Assembly (NCBI GenBank): GCA_031310005.1
Contig: CM062388.1
Span: 2,108,001-2,172,000 of the forward strand
DNA: 64,000 nucleotides
DNA from: Dactylellina haptotyla
Taxonomy: Eukaryota; Ascomycota; Orbiliomycetes; Orbiliales; Orbiliaceae
Direction: 5' to 3'
The number at the start of each line of letters is the position of its first letter. Position 1 is the stretch's first letter. Position numbers and translations under genes: made by a program. The notes beneath the pieces were generated by a model that worked only from the letters and a program-made list of their open reading frames with translations, did not search any database and was not told where the DNA came from. Below, in pieces: positions 46,536-59,400 of this stretch.

Positions 46536-47714
46536 ATGTCTGGTGAAAGCCCACGGCCTCCACGCCGTCCTCGCTCCCCCTTCCGCCTTGACCGTCCTCC
46601 CCGTCCGCGCTCTGCATCTCCAGAACCAACCCTCACAAACATCATCCTCGCGACGAGCAGTAATACACCTCAGCCGACCCCTCCACCTGGTGAATTCGAC
46701 ATCACAAACCCATCCCACGTAAACCTTCGCCGCAAAAAGACAGCATTAGACCCGACATTAGACTCTCTGTGGCGTCGAGACGCCGCATTAAAGGCCAGAT
46801 CCGGGTTCCTAGCCACCGCTCCCGCCATCCCCACTCCCTTCGCAGAACCATCCTCAGATTCCATCTTCTACGATAACATCGAAGACGAAGACGAAGACGA
46901 AGATGAAGATGAAGATGACGACGAAGGCCCCACGGTATCAGAAGAAGAAGAAGACCAAAGAGGCCGCAAGCGAACACGAGAAGAAGATACCATAGCAGAA
47001 GAAACGTATAGATACCCCACTGCCGCAGAAATCCGAGGAGGGCTGACCCGCGAATCCGGGGGTACCCTCCTCTCGCCTAAAACCTTCAAACCGCGCGACG
47101 AGAAGTTTAAGACGGACGATTTCGAATTACAAGAACCAGAAGCCAAAGGCGGAGAAGGAAGTACTAATATATCAAAAATACCAGAATACCTCGCCAACGC
47201 GAGTCATCAGTACCGTTTCCTCCGTGATTTCATCGGCAGGGTCGACAATGTGCCGGATGCACCACCGGCGCGGAGCGTGAATAGTCTTGGGTATACGCTG
47301 CACACTGTGGACAATAGCGTAGAAGATGTATTCAAGGCCGCTGGTGTGGAGATACTGTTATTGCCGCATAAGGGATCGAAAAACGGGTTGGTTCTACGGA
47401 ATGACACCGGCGGGTTTATGGTGGGATTTACGCAGCACGGCTGGTATCGTGTTCCCTTTAGTGAGGGAGCGAAGAAGAAGCATTTGGGTAGTGATGAGAG
47501 GGGGGTGGAGGCTTTGGGATCGGATGCGGAAGCTGTGGCAGGGAGAATCAGATTGCTTGGGGAGTATTGGGAGATTTGGAGGGTGAGGGGGGAGAATCGG
47601 TTGGAGGAGATGGAGAGAGAGGAGGTGGAGAGGAAGCAGGTGGAGAGGCAACGGGCGGAGAGGCGAGAGAGGATTACAAAGGCCCTGAGGGCACGAGGGG
47701 CGGAGTTTGAGTAG
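46536..47714 (+). CDS. Acidic, charged hypothetical protein
   Basis: 392 residues from the ATG at 46536 (the open frame continues upstream, but only with low-complexity Ile/Leu residues in AT-rich DNA). The N-terminus is Pro/Arg-rich; residues about 110-140 form a pure Glu/Asp run (DEDEDEDEDEDDDEG type) encoded by a GAAGAC repeat, followed by a basic patch GRKRTREE that could be a nuclear signal. A more ordered segment at about 225-330 includes HQYRFLRDFIGRV, LLPHKGSKNGLVLRND and TQHGWYRVPF, and the last 50 residues are a long charged helix rich in Glu/Arg. No family recognised. A nuclear role is inferred only from composition. Confidence 0.7.
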   Translation: MSGESPRPPRRPRSPFRLDRPPRPRSASPEPTLTNIILATSSNTPQPTPPPGEFDITNPSHVNLRRKKTALDPTLDSLWRRDAALKARSGFLATAPAIPTPFAEPSSDSIFYDNIEDEDEDEDEDEDDDEGPTVSEEEEDQRGRKRTREEDTIAEETYRYPTAAEIRGGLTRESGGTLLSPKTFKPRDEKFKTDDFELQEPEAKGGEGSTNISKIPEYLANASHQYRFLRDFIGRVDNVPDAPPARSVNSLGYTLHTVDNSVEDVFKAAGVEILLLPHKGSKNGLVLRNDTGGFMVGFTQHGWYRVPFSEGAKKKHLGSDERGVEALGSDAEAVAGRIRLLGEYWEIWRVRGENRLEEMEREEVERKQVERQRAERRERITKALRARGAEFE

Positions 47715-48307
47715 TACTTTAATACACCTTGGATGTTTTATAACGGCTCTACTTGGTGTTCTTGGGATTTGCCGGGGGAGAGGTTTAGATAAACTCTCTC
47801 TTGTTCCGAATGCGGTAATAACCACGGTCTGATCTGTACTTTTTGAAGAAACTCTAATGCCAAATAATAAAAGCGAGTTCTCGTTTGTAAAATTCTCTTC
47901 TCGCCTAGCAATTGTTTTAAAAAAATTCAAAGATGCCGCGATGTTATAGCTTTTCGCCGTCGCCGCCGGCATTACAGGCGATTCCTGAGCAGCCAGAGCC
48001 TGATACATCGGCTAGAAGGATGGATCCGGGCTCGACTATTATGGCCCAGGCTAGCCTATCGACACCAGACGCGCCTGCGACAACGGAACTAGCTACAGCG
48101 CTCGAACAGTTAAACGTATCCTCGAATGAAACAGCATTACCGACATCGAATATTGGAAATCCATCCTATCAGACTTCCGATCAAAGAATTCGAAATTGAT
48201 TAATGATAATATATTACTCATCCAACACGATGCTACATCGTATTCGATATCATACTTTTTACAAATTATAACAAAAAAAAGCGCTCCTCCCCATTCATAA
48301 GACCCCT
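47715..48307. other. Spacer with a possible small ORF
   Basis: Between a plus-strand and a minus-strand gene. A short ATG-started frame at 47933-48199 is listed separately; the rest is AT-rich. Confidence 0.4.
47933..48199 (+). CDS. Possible small protein, 88 residues
   Basis: ATG-started frame, Pro/Ser/Thr/Ala-rich, with no Cys pattern beyond one Cys at residue 4 and no hydrophobic core. The start context (AAAGATGCC) is acceptable and A-rich sequence precedes it. No family and no domain. It could be a real disordered small protein or chance. Confidence 0.3.
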   Translation: MPRCYSFSPSPPALQAIPEQPEPDTSARRMDPGSTIMAQASLSTPDAPATTELATALEQLNVSSNETALPTSNIGNPSYQTSDQRIRN

Positions 48308-49289
48308 TTACAGCGCCAAGTACGCAACCACGCCCACCGCAGCAGCCAAAACCACACTCATCCTCTCAAAAACCACACCGACAGCCGCATTCGGCTTACC
48401 ATCAGTTGATGTCGAATTACCCCCGTTATTGTTTCCACCACCGGTAGTTGACGATCCGCCCAATTGCGCGGCGGTAATGTCCGCCTCTCGCTGTGGGTAT
48501 TTGCTAGTATCGATTCCTGGACACGCCTCCTCGAGCGACAGCATAGGGAGATCGTTTTCCGAGCCGGCGGCGGTCTGGTTGTTCGGGTCGTACTCGTAGA
48601 TGGTCTTGACGGGCGCCCAGAGGTATGCGGATTGAGTGCCGCAGTTGTTGTCTTTACATAGAGCGTCCGGGTTAGAGGTGTTTAGGTAGGAGGGTTGAGT
48701 GAAACCAGAGTATTCGGTTAGGATGCAGTATTTGGATTCGCCTTGTTTTTGGTTACTGTAGTAGAATAAACGGTTAGCCATGAATATAATCAAACATTTT
48801 GGATCCGCATCGGACATGATATTTGTTTTTTTTTGTTTTTTTTTGGATATGAGTGAAGATGAGAACTTACATGTTGATCAGACACTTAGAGTGATATGCG
48901 GCGGTGATGTAGTATTGCTGCACGTCGGCAGTGGTAAAGTTGCCCAGTCCGTCGAAAAAGGTATCCGACGTCAAGCCGAAGTATTGTAGGAACTCCTCGC
49001 CAGCGCACCCGTCGCTACCGCGGACCCACTTGCGGAGAGAGTTGAGACATGTGTCTGTACAGATGGTATCGAGCTGTGCGGCAGTAGGCAGATTGTCTGA
49101 GCCGAAACTGTTTGTGACAATGCTAGGGTCGCAGTCGATGGTGGCATTGTAAGCTGCAATACATGCATCATTTGGAGTAGTAGTATTTGAAACCTCAGGG
49201 AGGCCGCCCTGTCCGGGGAGAGACAGTAGATTGAATGATGCCAACGTCGAGGCCGGGAGGAGGAGTAGCGAAAGTGTTAGGGCGTGCAT
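48308..49289 (-). CDS. GPI-anchor-type secreted Cys-containing protein
   Basis: Two exons on the minus strand: 49289-48871 and 48755-48308; 288 residues. A signal peptide (MHALTLSLLLLPASTLA) is followed by an extracellular region with about ten Cys in paired spacing (for example CTDTCLNSLRKWV, DGCAGEEFL, then after the splice KYCILTEYSGF, CKDNNCG) and several sequons. A Ser/Thr/Gly/Asn-rich spacer (about 240-265) leads to a hydrophobic C-terminus ending VVAYLAL, the layout of a GPI attachment signal. The 115-base intron has branch GGCTAACC and acceptor CTACAG. A cell-surface or wall-anchored role follows from this layout; no enzymatic motif or named domain is recognised. Confidence 0.85.
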
Positions 49290-50495
49290 TTGTATGATAT
49301 CGCGAATTCTGCGTTGACCGTGTGGTATTTATTATTTCGAATGAGCGACTGTTAAAAGCGAAAACGTTTTCACGAGAAGCGAAGGATTAAAGAGTGACGA
49401 TAAGATAATGAACTTTGGAAATATTATTTGTAAAATAAAATAAGAAACTGTCAAAAGCGAGCGAGTCGGATGTTTTTAAATAGGGCAAGCTATCGAGCAT
49501 CCCTCCCCTTTTAATAGCAGCACAGCGTCACATCTCGACCTTTTGGCTCCTTTCGCCCCATTCAATACTACCAAAACTATTTTTCTGCGACGACTCATGC
49601 GACCTTTGGGTACGAGCTTGCTGGGATTCTGGGGCATTTCCGGCGCCCTGATTGGTGCGATGCCTCGGCTGGCGGCTTCATGTGGGGTCAGAGCGGGTCT
49701 AGCGCCACTCGGCGCAATTTAGCTGCTGGTCTTGGCCGCAATCTGCAAGGGGGTAGGTGACCCTTTCTTGCTTATGAGCCACTGATGTCAGGCCTTCAAC
49801 GGTTCCGAATAGCCGGGAGATTGGGGCTCGAGAAATTCTGCCATGCTGTCATGCCTGAACGGCTGTGATAAGATGGTAGGTATTTGGAGGGAGTGTATCT
49901 TGGGTCAAAGGTCGTCGGTACTATTTCCTGTTCGGTATACTGGTATTTGATGCCTTTATTCGCGCGGGTTTATTACATCCTGTATATTGGCCACCCATGA
50001 AACGTGATCCATGGTTGAGAGACATTGTTTCAAGTTAACGACGAAGGTGGTATGATTAATCTTTAAAATCTTACATGCCTGATGCCATAACATTTCTAAG
50101 TTCTGATAAATATCAAAAGACTCGCAAATGTGTTGTTTTAAGGTTAGCCTTTCGCGCCTTCCAAACGAGATGGACTTTGGAAACGTTTCGAAACAAGGCT
50201 CGATTTGATCGTCGATTCGAAAGGGTAGGTAGACGCATAAACTAATATCTCTATACTTTCTAGGATTGTTTACTTCAGGGTCTGCCAGGCCATATCTAAC
50301 GTATTTAATCTAATCACTGAAAATCTGGGTTGAAGCTTACGTGTTTTGCAATATCGCTATATCTACCGAAGTTTTGCACAGATAATAAACATATTTAGGA
50401 TAATTAAGACCAAAGACTAGCCACACTAGATTTAAATTAAACGCCACTCCAATTCCTCAGATACGTAAGAATATTCTACCACACATATTGTTAAA
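49290..50495. other. Intergenic, no gene seen
   Basis: Upstream side of the GPI-type gene and downstream side of the giant gene. Mixed composition, with a more GC-rich patch at 49500-49900. No protein-like frame. Confidence 0.45.
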
Positions 50496-53400
50496 TTATT
50501 CAAAGTCCTTCGCCTTCAATATCCGTGAATTCAGCAGCATGCCGAGATGAGTAGACGAAAAACCTTGCCCTTTCCTCCTCATCCTTGTAATTTCAGCTAA
50601 GAAGGGTGCGGGATTGCGTGAAAATGAGCCTGTCTGTTCTGCTATGGCAAGTATTCTGCGAGCAAACTCTTCCAAATCGCTCTTCGACATCCATCCGTCG
50701 TTACCTCGCTTCAATTCCTCGGATATATTGATAGATGACATGCCAAGAAATCGCTGGAGGTCTCGGTAATACTGCATATCATTGAAGAATAATTGGCCGG
50801 CGAAAGTATTGAGCTGGATCCGGATGTCCGAGCCCATCATGAATTCCAAGTCGTACTTGTCGGCGCTCGGGACGGGGCAGAAATCAAGGAACTCGAATGT
50901 CTGCATGTTCCTTGAAACCTTGGGTGCATAGCAATGGAGACGAGAGACTTTGGAATCTCTAAATTTTGGCACCAATTGATTCGCTTCCCAAGGGCTGATT
51001 ATCACTAGGGGCTTTCCTTCACCGGCATATACGATCCATCTGACTGGACGTAGATAGTCGTCTATCGATTCTCCTGGCCTGCGCTCGACTGTTTCTGCGA
51101 AATCCTGGGTAACGTATAGATCTGAAGACCAGGTACCAATTTCAAGGAGATTCCGACAGGATGTTTGCGCGAAAATATTGAATGCAAGCTTGAATACTGT
51201 TGCGTTCTGCTCAAAATTACCGGTTTGAACCAACCGGGAAACGGCTGGGTGAAGGGTGTGTTTTAGCGCTGTCGCTGGTAGTGGCCGTTCGATGGATTTC
51301 TCCTCTTCTACCTCGTGATCAACTTCCCTCTCTTGCTCCTCTTGGACCCCGATTGATGTGAATTGTTTTATTTTGAACTCATCTAGTCGATTCTGAATAG
51401 TCTGCGCATGCGCATTAGGGGATAGTTCCCCTTCAGCGTTCTCCTCATCGCATTCCTCGTCATCTTCCTCGTTGTCTTCCTCAATATCCTCCTCACCGGC
51501 TTCCTCATCTTCCTCCTCCTCTTCTTGAGCATCGTCCTCTCCATCGCAAACTCCATACATTTTAATCAACGGTCTACTTTCAACTTCCAAAATACCTCTT
51601 TTGAGCTTTAATTTATTTTTGTCACGAGAGAAAACAGATTTGGCTGCCCTCCGTCTTTGATACTTGAACCCTTGATCTGCCCAAATTGAGAATCCGTGTT
51701 GTATCTGGCGGCAACTCTCAAGCATGGTCCAGAACAGGACGTCAGATACATTAACTTCTTGGCCCTCGGACTTTCTTGCTTCTTTCTGGATTTGGGCGTA
51801 GATATCCGGTGACGAAATGAATGCGAGTGTATGCCCTTTGCCTAGTTTTCTCATTCGCATACAGCCTATTAGATAATTAGATAATATTGTTAGTATCCTT
51901 TCTATAAGCGCACAACGGGAATTTAAAATATTGCCTAGCGAGCCACCGCGCGAAGACAAATTGTATTGTAAGGTATTAGTTACTCACCTTGAACAAATTT
52001 ATCTTTGGCTAAGTTAGGTCCAAGAGTAACAATAGCTCTTGTGCCGACGGGAAGTTTTAAGTCCGTGCCCCTAGAACAGTCAGAACTACGTATAATCTCA
52101 TAACAAGCTGTCTATACATCTTACCTAGTATGTGCTTCATCCAGATACACCAACACTTTATCGAGCTGCTGGGACAAAGCTGAAGTCCGAAAAGATTCGA
52201 TCTTCTCATCCCGTCTCATAACAAGCAGTTCATCATCCTGCCCGAAGAAAACAGCACCTTCGATGTGTAAAGATTTTTCCAACTCAAGCCATTTCGCCGC
52301 AACCTGTTTGTTGTTGAGCTCCAGGATAGCAGCCCCGACATCCAGCAACACTTGAATCTTTGGAGATTGCTCGACTGTGAGTGTCAACATTTCGACAGCC
52401 TTGTCTTTCGAACTTTGTGCTTTGATGATAGTATTGTTCTCTTCACGTAGAATATTCGTTAAAACTAGAGAATTGGTATGAAGCTGCTGTGGTAGGTCAA
52501 GCTGCTTGATGCTCGTGGGAAGCAGATATCGGTTGTCGTTCGTCCCACTGAACCCGGTCGTGTTGTTTCTCTTGCTTTCGGCGATGTCCCAACCGCTTGT
52601 TGACAACTTGTGAGGAAAGCCCTTTGCTTCCCTCGGGAAAACAAGTTCCGATAAGAAGAAATCGATGACATCTTTGTTGAATCTGAAAAAATCATAAATC
52701 TGCGCGACTTGACCCTGGTCGAGGAAATTCAGACCCTGGAGTTTTGACAGGCTTATCGGGGTTTTTGGATGAAGTTTTGTCCATCGTTCGTAGGTTAGAT
52801 CAGGGTCGTCCGTTTTCAACAGGATATCGAAACAGCTTTGCAAGTCTGCGTCTTCAAGACCGCCATAGTAATATGTAAGGCAGGTGAGAGTTAAAACTAC
52901 TTCCGGGTGACCGAATTCCGCTTTAACCGCTGGCTGGTCCTTTGCCCTGTACGGAACCGCCAATTTAGATCTCCTGCTAATCAGATCCAAACCATAGTCA
53001 ACTCTATATCGCTTATCGCGAAGTAGGAAGAGAAGAATACCGTATGCGATCAGTCCACGAAGTACGAGTAGTTGGGTCTTAAGACTATTGCAGGCCTTGA
53101 GCAAGTTATCCTGTTCTTCCACCGATATGTCTTTCGCTGAAATGAAGCGGAATGCCAGTTCTCTCTGCTTGGGATCGAGCAGTTTCAATTTGGACGAGAT
53201 ACTAGGAACGCTATCATCATTGTCTAAACAGATCTCTTTCGCTAGGTCGTTCAAGAACTCGCTACCCTTGGATTTGTCGATTATACGGACGTGTGGAAAC
53301 CGAGGTGCATCCATCGATATTACTTCAACAGCACGAGGTTCTCTTGCTAGCCAATCATTCACTCGTGCTTGAAGTAGATCGAGAAGTTCCTGAATCGTTG

Positions 53401-56400
53401 TCCAGCGGTCAGAGTTGCCCTCAAGTGTGTGTTGTTGCCCCATCGTATATATCAGCTGGTATCTGATGTGGAGAATTTCATCGCTTTCATCGAGGACATC
53501 TCTTGTATGTTTGTCCAACCAATTTTGTGTATTTAGTAGCGGCTTCGATAGCGCTATGTTTCCATTTATCATTTTCTCCCACCCCATTAATTTAAAAGAT
53601 AACAGGTGCTCGGGTAAAGTGAGTAAGATGGAGCCCTCTTCCATGCACTTCTGGTAGAGAGCCCTAATAGCCTCGATGCCAGAAACAGACAAACTTAGCC
53701 CTCTCGAAAAGGGAAGGAAATATATCTTTCGATTGCAAATCCCAGAGAGGCGCTGGACTAGAATCTGAAACATCTGAGTAGCAAGTGGTTTGAGCACAAT
53801 CGACCTCACTAGTTTCCGGGAGTCGGCGAGGGCTGCGACGGCAGCTGGTAGAATTACCTAATTTAATTTCAATTAGCAAATTTCTTAAGAAATAAGTGTT
53901 GAGTCATTACCGCAGATTTTCCTTCCCCCATGTTTAACTGCATGACTGCATTCTGGTTCTCAGTATCATCCATCATTTTCAACCCAATCTCCGCTTGAAC
54001 TGGACGAATCATCATCCCGGAATCTATTTCCAGCAGTAGCCAATCGAGGCATTCATTTGCATCCCAATTTTGCCGCCCTTCATTCTGGGCCTCCCTGTGG
54101 AATTCCTGTTTTAAACCATCCCGGTGAAGTTGAGATAGCCTTTCGGCTCTCTGCTGCCAAGTTATAGCTTTGCCTAAGTCAATCATGGCCTTAGTCCACT
54201 CAGCGGTGAGACCACCACGATTACTTAGGCGCAATTGCTGAAGAATGTCAAGTTTCGAAATCGTTGGCCAGAGGCCTGCGAACCAAAGAGATTCCTCCGA
54301 CTTTGATATTGGTGATAGGGCCCCGGATATTTTATTATATATCCCCTCTACGTTTGTTTGAGTATCGACCTGATAGCGGTCTAAACCTTCTGTTGTAGCA
54401 ACCATATCATCCGAATTTTCAGGAGATTTTGAATGCGAGAGAGCGTTGACACTATCGAGAAGGTCATTGGCGTATTTGTGGGCAAAATCTTCTTTTGATT
54501 CACAGAGACGAATTGTAATTGATTTTACTGTTTCTATTCCGCTTTCTAGTGACGCTCCTGCACCGGTTGGATTAGAGGCAAATGAAAGCTCTGGTCGTAC
54601 ATCGTGATCTTCTGGTGGCGAGCTCCGATTGATAAGACTAGATAGAGAGAAAGCGGTGTTGAATTTCAAGCGCCTCGCGCGACGAGTTTGAGCATGCGGC
54701 GCACTTATAATAGCACTTAGCGTTGTAATATCAAAACTCTTCAACTCCAGGTCATAGGAATGTAGCTGACGAAGCGTGCTATCGACGCTGCTGAAATGCT
54801 GAAATAATTGGACATTTTTGTAGCAGGCTTCGAATCTGTCCACGATGCGGGGCATCGAAAGGGTGCTTTTCAAGAGGGATGTATCTGAAATCAGCGAAAT
54901 TTTTGGCCGCATGGTTGGCCATTGTGCTATAAGAGAATCTGTCGCCGTATCAAGCTGTCTTTTAAGGGCGGCATCATAATCTGCGTGTCGTCGGTCATAA
55001 TAATCATCATCGCACTCGTTTAATTGCCTTGATAGCTTAATGTATGTGGATTCTCGGAATGAAACGCTGTGGTTTGCGAGTGTGCTTCTTATGTACGCCT
55101 GGGTAGGTTTATCACCTAGATCGGGTTGAAAGAAATCGTAAGAGGGTACTCGGAAGCTTGAAAAGCTGCCACTCGCAGCCACGGCTAGCAATGACTTAAG
55201 TAGTTTTTGGTTTAGTTCGTCTCTATAAACGTAGAAGCTCAAAATGAAAAGCAGCGGGAAACGCGCTTGGCTAGTGCGGGATGGCCATGTTCGGCATAAC
55301 TCGTAGAGACTGCACCATTCCATAACTGGGTCTATATCCACCCACTCAGGACAATAGGTCAACTCAAAGCTATTATTCCCTCCCGCTAAACGGCTGCTAT
55401 TCTCGAAGAACTCTGAGAAATCAGACTTAAGATCCTGGGAGGATGACCATTCAAAGGAAGATTTAGCCATATTTTGGACAAGCGTCTCAGATTTGCCGAT
55501 ATCATGTCTAAGACTATGAGTAGAAGATGATCTCGTCCTGTGCCAATAGAAAGGATCGCCGCTGTAAAAAGCGCTGTGTCTGTTTCGAGCTCGCTGTAGA
55601 AGTTCTTCCGATCCAATTGGAGTGAGTTCATGCTCTTTGGATCCTTCTATTAAAAACTGGCGACTTGTCCAGTCCTTGGAAATATCCTTTACTAGGTAGT
55701 AAAACTGCTCGTTTTGTACCCACGTTGGTAAATTATCCTTCCATTGCGTCGTTTGCATTTCTCTTAAATGACTTGGGTAGAAGTCACGACGAGGTGTTAA
55801 GCTGGCAATTTGGTTCAGGATGAGCATCTCATCTGCTTCCAAGTTCTGGAAAGAAAAAGACGCGGCGTTCTGTAGTCCATCCAAGGCCTCATCAACTCCT
55901 GAACGACCGGTAAGAGGGTCGGGTAATATTCCACTGCTAACCGCGTGAAGATAGAGACGAGTATACCGGGCTTTGAGGCTACCATCATCAAGGACACGAT
56001 TTAACACGCGATCGATATTGAAAATAGTATATGAACGATTTTCTTCCCCAGGATCAATCGAAATATTTGAGGGAACCTCAGAGCTTGCTGTACGTGTCTT
56101 AATGCGTCCAAATGGTACCAATATAGACTCTCTACCCGACCCAATGGTATCGTTCTTTAGTTTTAAGAAGTTCTCAAGTCCCAAAAATGTGCCCATTCCT
56201 TGGTTATCATCTATCCTCCAATTGCGGAGAGTCCGGCTTTCAATTTTATTGTCCGAGTTTATGAAAAACTGTACTTCATATCTCGGCAGACTAATATCAA
56301 TCAAACCGCTACCATGATCGAAAGTTGCAACGATATAATCTGAAGCCTCGATGGGGGCTAACGCTTTGCTTAAAGCGTGGTGGATATTATAGTTGATATC

Positions 56401-59400
56401 AAGAAGCATAGTGTCTTCCTTTACCAGCTGCCAATGATTAAAGTGCTGAATGAGTGTCCAGTCTTCCATCTTGGTGCACTTCTTCCACCATTCTGAATCT
56501 TGATGAAATATTATGTGACCACGGTTGAGATTTAGCCATTGGCTACCCGTTATATACACTGGCTTTGGCATATCATTTTGGAATGTCGTCGAAGGTATGA
56601 ACTCGTGAACTTCGCCGTCATCTTTTCTCACAATGAGATTGGAGCCGTGACAATGGAAGTGGAGAACAACACCTGAGATCTTGTTCTTGGACTGGTAGGA
56701 CATATCTGAGAAGCGGGATGGTATGACGTCGAATATTCTCTATGAATATATCAGTGAATTAAGATCAAGATAAAAAAGAGTGTGTGGACAAGTTTTCACC
56801 TTTCCGAGAAGCGTTTGGTAATGGCGATGATTAAAATATTCCTCTGGCAATCTCCCGTTTGGTCGGCCATCGATGAGAAGTTTGCCCTGAAGGATATTGA
56901 AATGAATGACGGTGGCTTTCATACCCTCTTTTGCAGGGATTTTTAGCTTCCACCATCTTTTTGCAGGGCTCTCCAGTTGTTCCCATTCACCAGAAATCGA
57001 CTGGGTTGGTAAAATTCGGCTCAGAGTTGCATTTAGGATGCTGAGGTTTCGATCAAGAAGCCCATCCAAAAACGTCTCTGATAGCACGCAAAACCGCCGA
57101 TTATTTTCCAGAGACTGTTTTAAATAATAGTCTAAATTGGATGTTACCCCAAGGCAGTTGTCGTAGATAAGATTCTTCGCAAAAAGAAACTCTACCGCGT
57201 CCTCCATCTCTTCGAACGCCTCGGGAAGAAAACCGCTGTCAACATCGAACGTGCTGCATTGGGTGCTCAATATCTTCAAAAGCCAAGTTCTGAAATGCTT
57301 GGCTTTTTCACCCTCAAACGTTGTTTCTAGTTTAAACCGAATTTCTTCGACCCACGGATGGCAGACTCTACGGGCTCTTCGGAGGAAATCTATTGTATCG
57401 GATTCGATACTTGCGTCACCACAACTAAGTAGGCGGCGCGCAAGTAATACGAGGATTTTAAGCGTGTTGGCTTGCTCCCAATTGTCTTTAATGACATCCA
57501 GGATATGATTAAGGGTCTTGAGCAATTCGGAAGAGAAGGTCTCATCGCTAAGTTCGATATGGGAGTCCCGTATCCATGCATATCGTAAATTTCCGTTTGT
57601 AACAGAAGACGGTCCCGCATGGCAAGTAGCGTGTAGAATGAGAGTGAATACTGAGTCTTGTTTCAGTGATAAGTCATCCTTTCGCAATTCTACTAAAAGG
57701 TTGTGCCACTGTAAATTACTACCAGATCTAAGGGAGGCGAAAGCTTCGTATTCGCGAAGAGTTAGGCTTGAAGGGCACTTGTGTTGCCCAGCAATTACCT
57801 CGTTATGGGTATGATTGACAGAGTTCACCGCGTATGCGAGATCGCGGTAAGATGGGTCTGAAATTGTAGATTTGCAATAAGGATCCGTGGTAGCGGTGTT
57901 ATGACGGTATTCCACCCATTCTTTTTCGCGCGTATCGAACAATCGATACACCCCAGCATGTTTTAAGAGCACATCTCTTTCGAGTGCAGGTATTTTTTGC
58001 GTAGCGTAGTGCGAACTCAGGAACGGTTTCGCAGTTGAGCAAAGAGTTATACGAGGAGCCAGATTTTGGTGACGAGATAGATCAGCCCATTTCTCAAAGC
58101 CCCACCGATCCTTCCCTTGAGATTGGACTGGGGAGGTGCTACAGACGTTGACCATCACATAGTATGTTATATTCCTCCAGATCATGAACTCCCGCGGCGG
58201 CTGTAACTCAAATAAAACAGATCTGGCAGCATCTTCTTTCTCAGGGAGCGGCCATTCATGGACTTCGATTCGCATGTTATTAGCTTTCTTGAGGATGGCA
58301 CACTTGTTGCACCACTTTGGGTGGGATTTAATAAACTTTCCCTTTTTGCTTATGAATTCATGAGAATCACAGGTCATGCGCCGATACTGACTTAGGAGAC
58401 TACTATGCTCTTCGTTCGCTTTGTTGAGTTCTCTCTCCTTTTTAGCTCTTTCCGCTTCCGCGTCAATAACAATTTTTCTACGCAATGACTGTAGTGCGTT
58501 TGATGTTTGATAATAAAGATAAGAAAAGCTCTCCGTGCTCGCGGAAGGGCTGAAAATAGATGGACGATTGGATTGGTAAGCTCGCTCCTTGATATATTTC
58601 TCGACGCTATCCAACCGCTCCATATCTTCTAGCTGTACTAGTAAAATAGGGTCGAGGAGATTGTGTGGAATTCCTGGTGGAAATCTGAGGAGCAAGGGCT
58701 CATAGCCACATGTAGCCTTATCGAGTTGGACCCACATCTCGAGAATCGTTAGCAGCATGATCGAGTTGTTGAGGACATTGTCTGCTTTATAAAAACCCTT
58801 CGCTTTGATATGGTAGTCTTCGATAGCCTCGGATAAAATCTCTACAATAGACCTCTCTTCATTTCTATCGCACCAGTTCTTAAGGTTGACTTTAATCCAA
58901 TGTTCAAAATCTACTAACCGGGTAGCCATTTCCCACTCTGAAAATGTGGATGATATTATCGGGAACGTATCTTCATCTAGGTACCGTTCTTCTTCGATAG
59001 GATCCACAACGTTCAGGCTCGGCGAAACAGGATTTAAATATGCTTCGAGGCGTTCGCGGACCAATTCTGTCGCTTTTGGTAAAGGAAGAATAGTGTTTTT
59101 GTTGATATTTGAATTGATTCCAAGTTCGGGGTCCCATAGCACAGATCGATCCGACCTTGACACTAGACTTTGCCAGCGACCAAATACTAACTTGGACGCT
59201 TTCTCGGTTGTACTTCGAATATTTTCTAACAGAGCGGGTGATATTTTATCATCTTCAAGCTTATGTACGCGACGAGCTAGTTTCTTGTTGATACAAGAGA
59301 TTGTGTAGCTGCCGAAATCTAGTTCGATCGCTTTCGCAAGGATGTTTCTCATAATCTCCAACATGAAGCATTTGTAGTCGTTTTTGTCAACGGTAGTTTG

